From an uncultured Lachnospiraceae bacterium (lineage in GTDB: Bacteria; Bacillota; Clostridia; Lachnospirales; Lachnospiraceae), in NCBI GenBank assembly GCA_902476645.1, contig CABSEG010000005.1:1-64000 (forward strand): a stretch of 64,000 bases of DNA, read 5' to 3'. Positions 61,709 through 64,000 of the stretch are shown piece by piece; the first letter of the stretch is position 1, and each line of letters begins with the position of its first letter. Made by a program: the position numbers and the translations under genes. The notes under the pieces were generated by a model. The model was given only the letters and a program-made list of their open reading frames with translations, was not told the origin of the DNA and did no database searches.

Positions 61709-62587
61709 ATGCAGGGGAAGATCATCAAGGGAATTGCCGGTTTTTATTATGTGCATATTCCAATGGACGGGGTATATGAGTGCAAGGCAAAGGGCGTTTT
61801 CCGAAAGGAAAAACAAAAACCTTGCGTGGGAGATAATGTGGATATTCAGATACTCAGCCGGGAGGAAAAGACGGGAAATGTGATAGAGATTCTCCCAAGA
61901 AAAAATGTATTGATTCGGCCGGCAGTGGCGAATATAGACCAGGCCTTGGTGATTTTTGCCATTGCCCGGCCAAAGCCTAATCTGAACCTGTTGGATCGCT
62001 TTCTCATCGCCATGAAGCATCAGGGGGTGGAAAGCGTAGTCTGCTTTAATAAGCAAGACATTGCAGATGAAAAAGAACGGAAGCTGCTTCGGGAGGCGTA
62101 CGAAAAGTGCGGAAGTCAGGTACTGTTTTCCAGTGCCTACACAAAAGAGGGAATCGGACAGATCCGGGAAATTTTGCAGGGAAAGACGACAGCCGTGGCC
62201 GGCCCCTCCGGTGTGGGAAAGTCTTCGATCATCAACATCCTCAAGCCTGAGGCGGGGATGGAGACAGGAAGCATCAGTAAGAAGATTGACAGAGGGCGGC
62301 ATACGACTCGCCACAGCCAGTTGATCGCCCTGGATGGGGATACTTATATTATGGATACGCCGGGATTTAGTTCTTTATTTCTTCAGGATCTGGAGAAAGA
62401 GGAGCTGAAACATTATTTTTCAGAGTTTGATTTATACGAAAAGGAATGTCGGTTTCAGGGATGCGTCCATATTCATGAACCGGATTGTGGGGTGAAGAAA
62501 GCTCTGGAGGCTGGAAAGATCAGCCGCATTCGTTATGAGAATTACGTAGAACTCTTTCAGGAACTGAAGGAGAAGAGGAGGTATTAG
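61709..62587 (+). CDS. rsgA: Ribosome small-subunit GTPase RsgA
   Basis: A 292-residue circularly permuted GTPase for 30S maturation. An N-terminal OB domain comes first; then the motifs occur in permuted order: CFNKQDIAD (G4), GPSGVGKSSIINIL (G1), DRGRHTTRHSQL (G2) and DTPGFSSLF (G3). The C-terminal zinc site has CRFQGCVHIHEPDCGVKKAL. It starts four bases after prkC and is one base away from rpe. Confidence 0.96.
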   Translation: MQGKIIKGIAGFYYVHIPMDGVYECKAKGVFRKEKQKPCVGDNVDIQILSREEKTGNVIEILPRKNVLIRPAVANIDQALVIFAIARPKPNLNLLDRFLIAMKHQGVESVVCFNKQDIADEKERKLLREAYEKCGSQVLFSSAYTKEGIGQIREILQGKTTAVAGPSGVGKSSIINILKPEAGMETGSISKKIDRGRHTTRHSQLIALDGDTYIMDTPGFSSLFLQDLEKEELKHYFSEFDLYEKECRFQGCVHIHEPDCGVKKALEAGKISRIRYENYVELFQELKEKRRY

Positions 62588-62588
62588 G

Positions 62589-63323
62589 ATGAAGGCTTTG
62601 ACAGGCACCCCGGGAAGTATGTCAAAGGGCGTGGCGGATGCGGCAGCATCTCATTCCATCGCCTATAAACTATCGCCCTCTATATTGGCGGCAGACTTTT
62701 CAAGACTGGGAGAACAGATACAGGCAGTGGATCGGGGAGGTGCCCATTATATACATATGGACGTCATGGATGGGATTTTTGTCCCTAATATTTCCTTTGG
62801 GATGCCGGTGATCCGGTCGGTGCGTCCATTGACGGAGAAGGTATTTGACGTACATTTGATGGTAAAAGAACCTCACCGCTATATTCAGGCCTTTGCAGAA
62901 TGTGGGGCAGATTCGATTACCGTGCATGCGGAAGCCTGCGACCATTTAGACCGGGTAATCCAAATGATCCGGGATATGGATGCCCGGGTAGGAGTTTCCC
63001 TGAATCCGGCCACTTCCCTGCATGTGCTGGACTACGTGTTGGATAAGGTGGATATGGTGCTTCTTATGACTGTGAATCCGGGATTCGGAGGCCAGAGGTT
63101 TTTAGAAAGCAGCGTGGGCAAAATCAAGAGTCTCCGCTCTATGATTCAGGAAAGGGGACTTTCGGTGGATATTCAGGTGGATGGGGGAATCAATGATCAT
63201 ACCATCCGTACCGCATTGGATGCGGGAGCCAATGTAATTGTGGCAGGTTCCTCTGTCTTTAAGGGGGATCCTGCAAAAAATGTGGAAAAATATCTGAAAA
63301 TCTTGAAGGAATATGAAGGATAG
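62589..63323 (+). CDS. rpe: Ribulose-phosphate 3-epimerase
   Basis: A 244-residue TIM-barrel enzyme of the pentose phosphate pathway. Seen are LSPSILAADFSRLGEQI, the metal-binding HMDVMDGIFVPN, VHLMVKEP, TVNPGFGGQRF and VDGGINDHTI. The N-terminus is about 25 residues longer than usual (before KLSPSILAAD); the ATG at 62589 has AGGAGG at 62576-62581 at ideal spacing, so the extension seems real. Confidence 0.95.
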   Translation: MKALTGTPGSMSKGVADAAASHSIAYKLSPSILAADFSRLGEQIQAVDRGGAHYIHMDVMDGIFVPNISFGMPVIRSVRPLTEKVFDVHLMVKEPHRYIQAFAECGADSITVHAEACDHLDRVIQMIRDMDARVGVSLNPATSLHVLDYVLDKVDMVLLMTVNPGFGGQRFLESSVGKIKSLRSMIQERGLSVDIQVDGGINDHTIRTALDAGANVIVAGSSVFKGDPAKNVEKYLKILKEYEG

Positions 63324-63325
63324 AG

Positions 63326-63976
63326 ATGAACAGAGCAGTAATTATGAGCGGGGGCAATATCAGCGATGATTTTGCCCTTTCCTTTTTAACAGAACATCCA
63401 TGGAAATTTTTGATTGCGGCAGATCGGGGCGTCTGCTTTTGCCGCAGAAAAGGCGTGCTTCCAACCCACGCAGTGGGAGACTTTGATTCAGGATCAGAAG
63501 AAGATCTGGACTGGTTGAGGAATCATAAGGAGATTCTGGTCCGCAGATTTTGTCGCCAAAAGGACGTAACAGATACCCAGATTGCCGTGGAACTGGCCAT
63601 AGAGCTTGGAGCCGATAAGATTCACATTTTGGGTGGAACCGGTACAAGGCTGGATCATACCTTCGCCAATATCCGGATTCTGAATCTGGGATTGGAGAAG
63701 GGAATACCAATCCTGCTGGAAGATCCAAATAATCGGATTTACCTGAAAAAAGAAAGCTTTCTCATTCCCCGAAAGGAACAATTTGGAACGTATGTTTCCT
63801 TTTTCGCACTTGGGGAACCGGTGACAGACCTGACTTTGGAGGGCTTTTTTTACCCGCTGCGCGGATACTGTATGAGCGGGATGGATCCTCTGGGTGTAAG
63901 TAATGAAATCACAGAAAATGTAGGAAAAGTATATTTTTCTTCCGGAACGCTCTTGGTGATTGAGTCGAAAGACTGA
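63326..63976 (+). CDS. thiN: Thiamine pyrophosphokinase
   Basis: A 216-residue enzyme that makes thiamine diphosphate from thiamine and ATP. The N-terminal part has AADRGVCFCRRKG, VGDFDSGSEEDLDWL and the conserved QKDVTDTQIAVELAIELGAD, followed by LGGTGTRLDHTFANI. The C-terminal beta-sandwich has VSFFALGEPVTDLTLEGFFY and ends with a strand. It begins three bases after rpe and is the last gene seen of the operon; only 24 bases of non-coding sequence follow in the window. Confidence 0.94.
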   Translation: MNRAVIMSGGNISDDFALSFLTEHPWKFLIAADRGVCFCRRKGVLPTHAVGDFDSGSEEDLDWLRNHKEILVRRFCRQKDVTDTQIAVELAIELGADKIHILGGTGTRLDHTFANIRILNLGLEKGIPILLEDPNNRIYLKKESFLIPRKEQFGTYVSFFALGEPVTDLTLEGFFYPLRGYCMSGMDPLGVSNEITENVGKVYFSSGTLLVIESKD

Positions 63977-64000
63977 GAAAATAGGCATTTTGGCGAATTC

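Noticed and set aside
63995..64000. GAATTC at the very end as a cloning border
   Set aside because: A single six-base site at the edge of the window is no evidence of a clone end.

Overview
The window looks like a chromosomal segment of an endospore-forming, anaerobic Firmicute of the class Clostridia, most likely Lachnospiraceae. The grounds are spore genes (a GerA-type receptor, spoIIR, a SPOCS/LysM protein), a MurE with the meso-diaminopimelate signature DNPR, strong AGGAGG ribosome binding sites, a lysine riboswitch, large secreted multi-domain polysaccharide-active proteins, and the gene order priA-def-fmt-rsmB-rlmN-stp-prkC-rsgA-rpe-thiN. No rRNA, tRNA, CRISPR array or intact mobile element was seen.

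Layout. 1-4300: an ECF S component (probably a pantothenate transporter) divergent from coaBC, then a small orphan gene, an AI-2E family permease and an Mrp/NBP35 ATPase. 4300-7000: an A+T-richer stretch of decay, with a serine protease remnant, an orphan membrane protein, a LytTR gene with an in-frame stop and an unknown gene with a frameshift. 7010-9026: an error-prone polymerase/YolD pair on the minus strand. 9254-19920: two giant secreted proteins (GLUG-SGNH-LamG and GH127-LamG-LamG) with nearly the same C-terminal surface module (FIVAR, Ala/Glu coiled coil, basic BspA-like LRR tail), separated by a dead remnant of that module. 20125-25039: a radical SAM/DUF4130 DNA-metabolism pair, a Crh-like HPr homologue and a nuclease-helicase fusion. 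25135-30402: purL and a broken third gene with the LRR tail. 30458-32713: plsC and malQ on the minus strand. 32936-36265: pabA-pabB-HAD phosphatase-pabC. 36306-43959: a PrcB-like lipoprotein, a SPOCS/LysM protein, ispE, a GntR regulator, and a germinant receptor operon ending in spoIIR. 44023-47279: typA (minus), a two-OB-fold SSB-like protein and a cobalamin adenosyltransferase. 47342-63976: a lysine riboswitch, dapA-dapB, a DMT permease, murE, and the housekeeping operon from priA to thiN, which joins replication restart, translation initiation, rRNA modification, Ser/Thr kinase/phosphatase signalling and central metabolism.

How the parts fit. Pantothenate import and CoaBC serve CoA synthesis. 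DapA and DapB supply diaminopimelate to lysine and to MurE, under lysine control. The pab genes make p-aminobenzoate for folate, which Fmt needs through formyl-tetrahydrofolate, and Def then removes the formyl group. The giant proteins probably act outside the cell on arabinose-containing or acylated polysaccharides. The least explained parts are the shared C-terminal surface module, the radical SAM/DUF4130 pair, the HPr homologue without its catalytic histidine, the nuclease-helicase fusion and the germination operon that runs into spoIIR.
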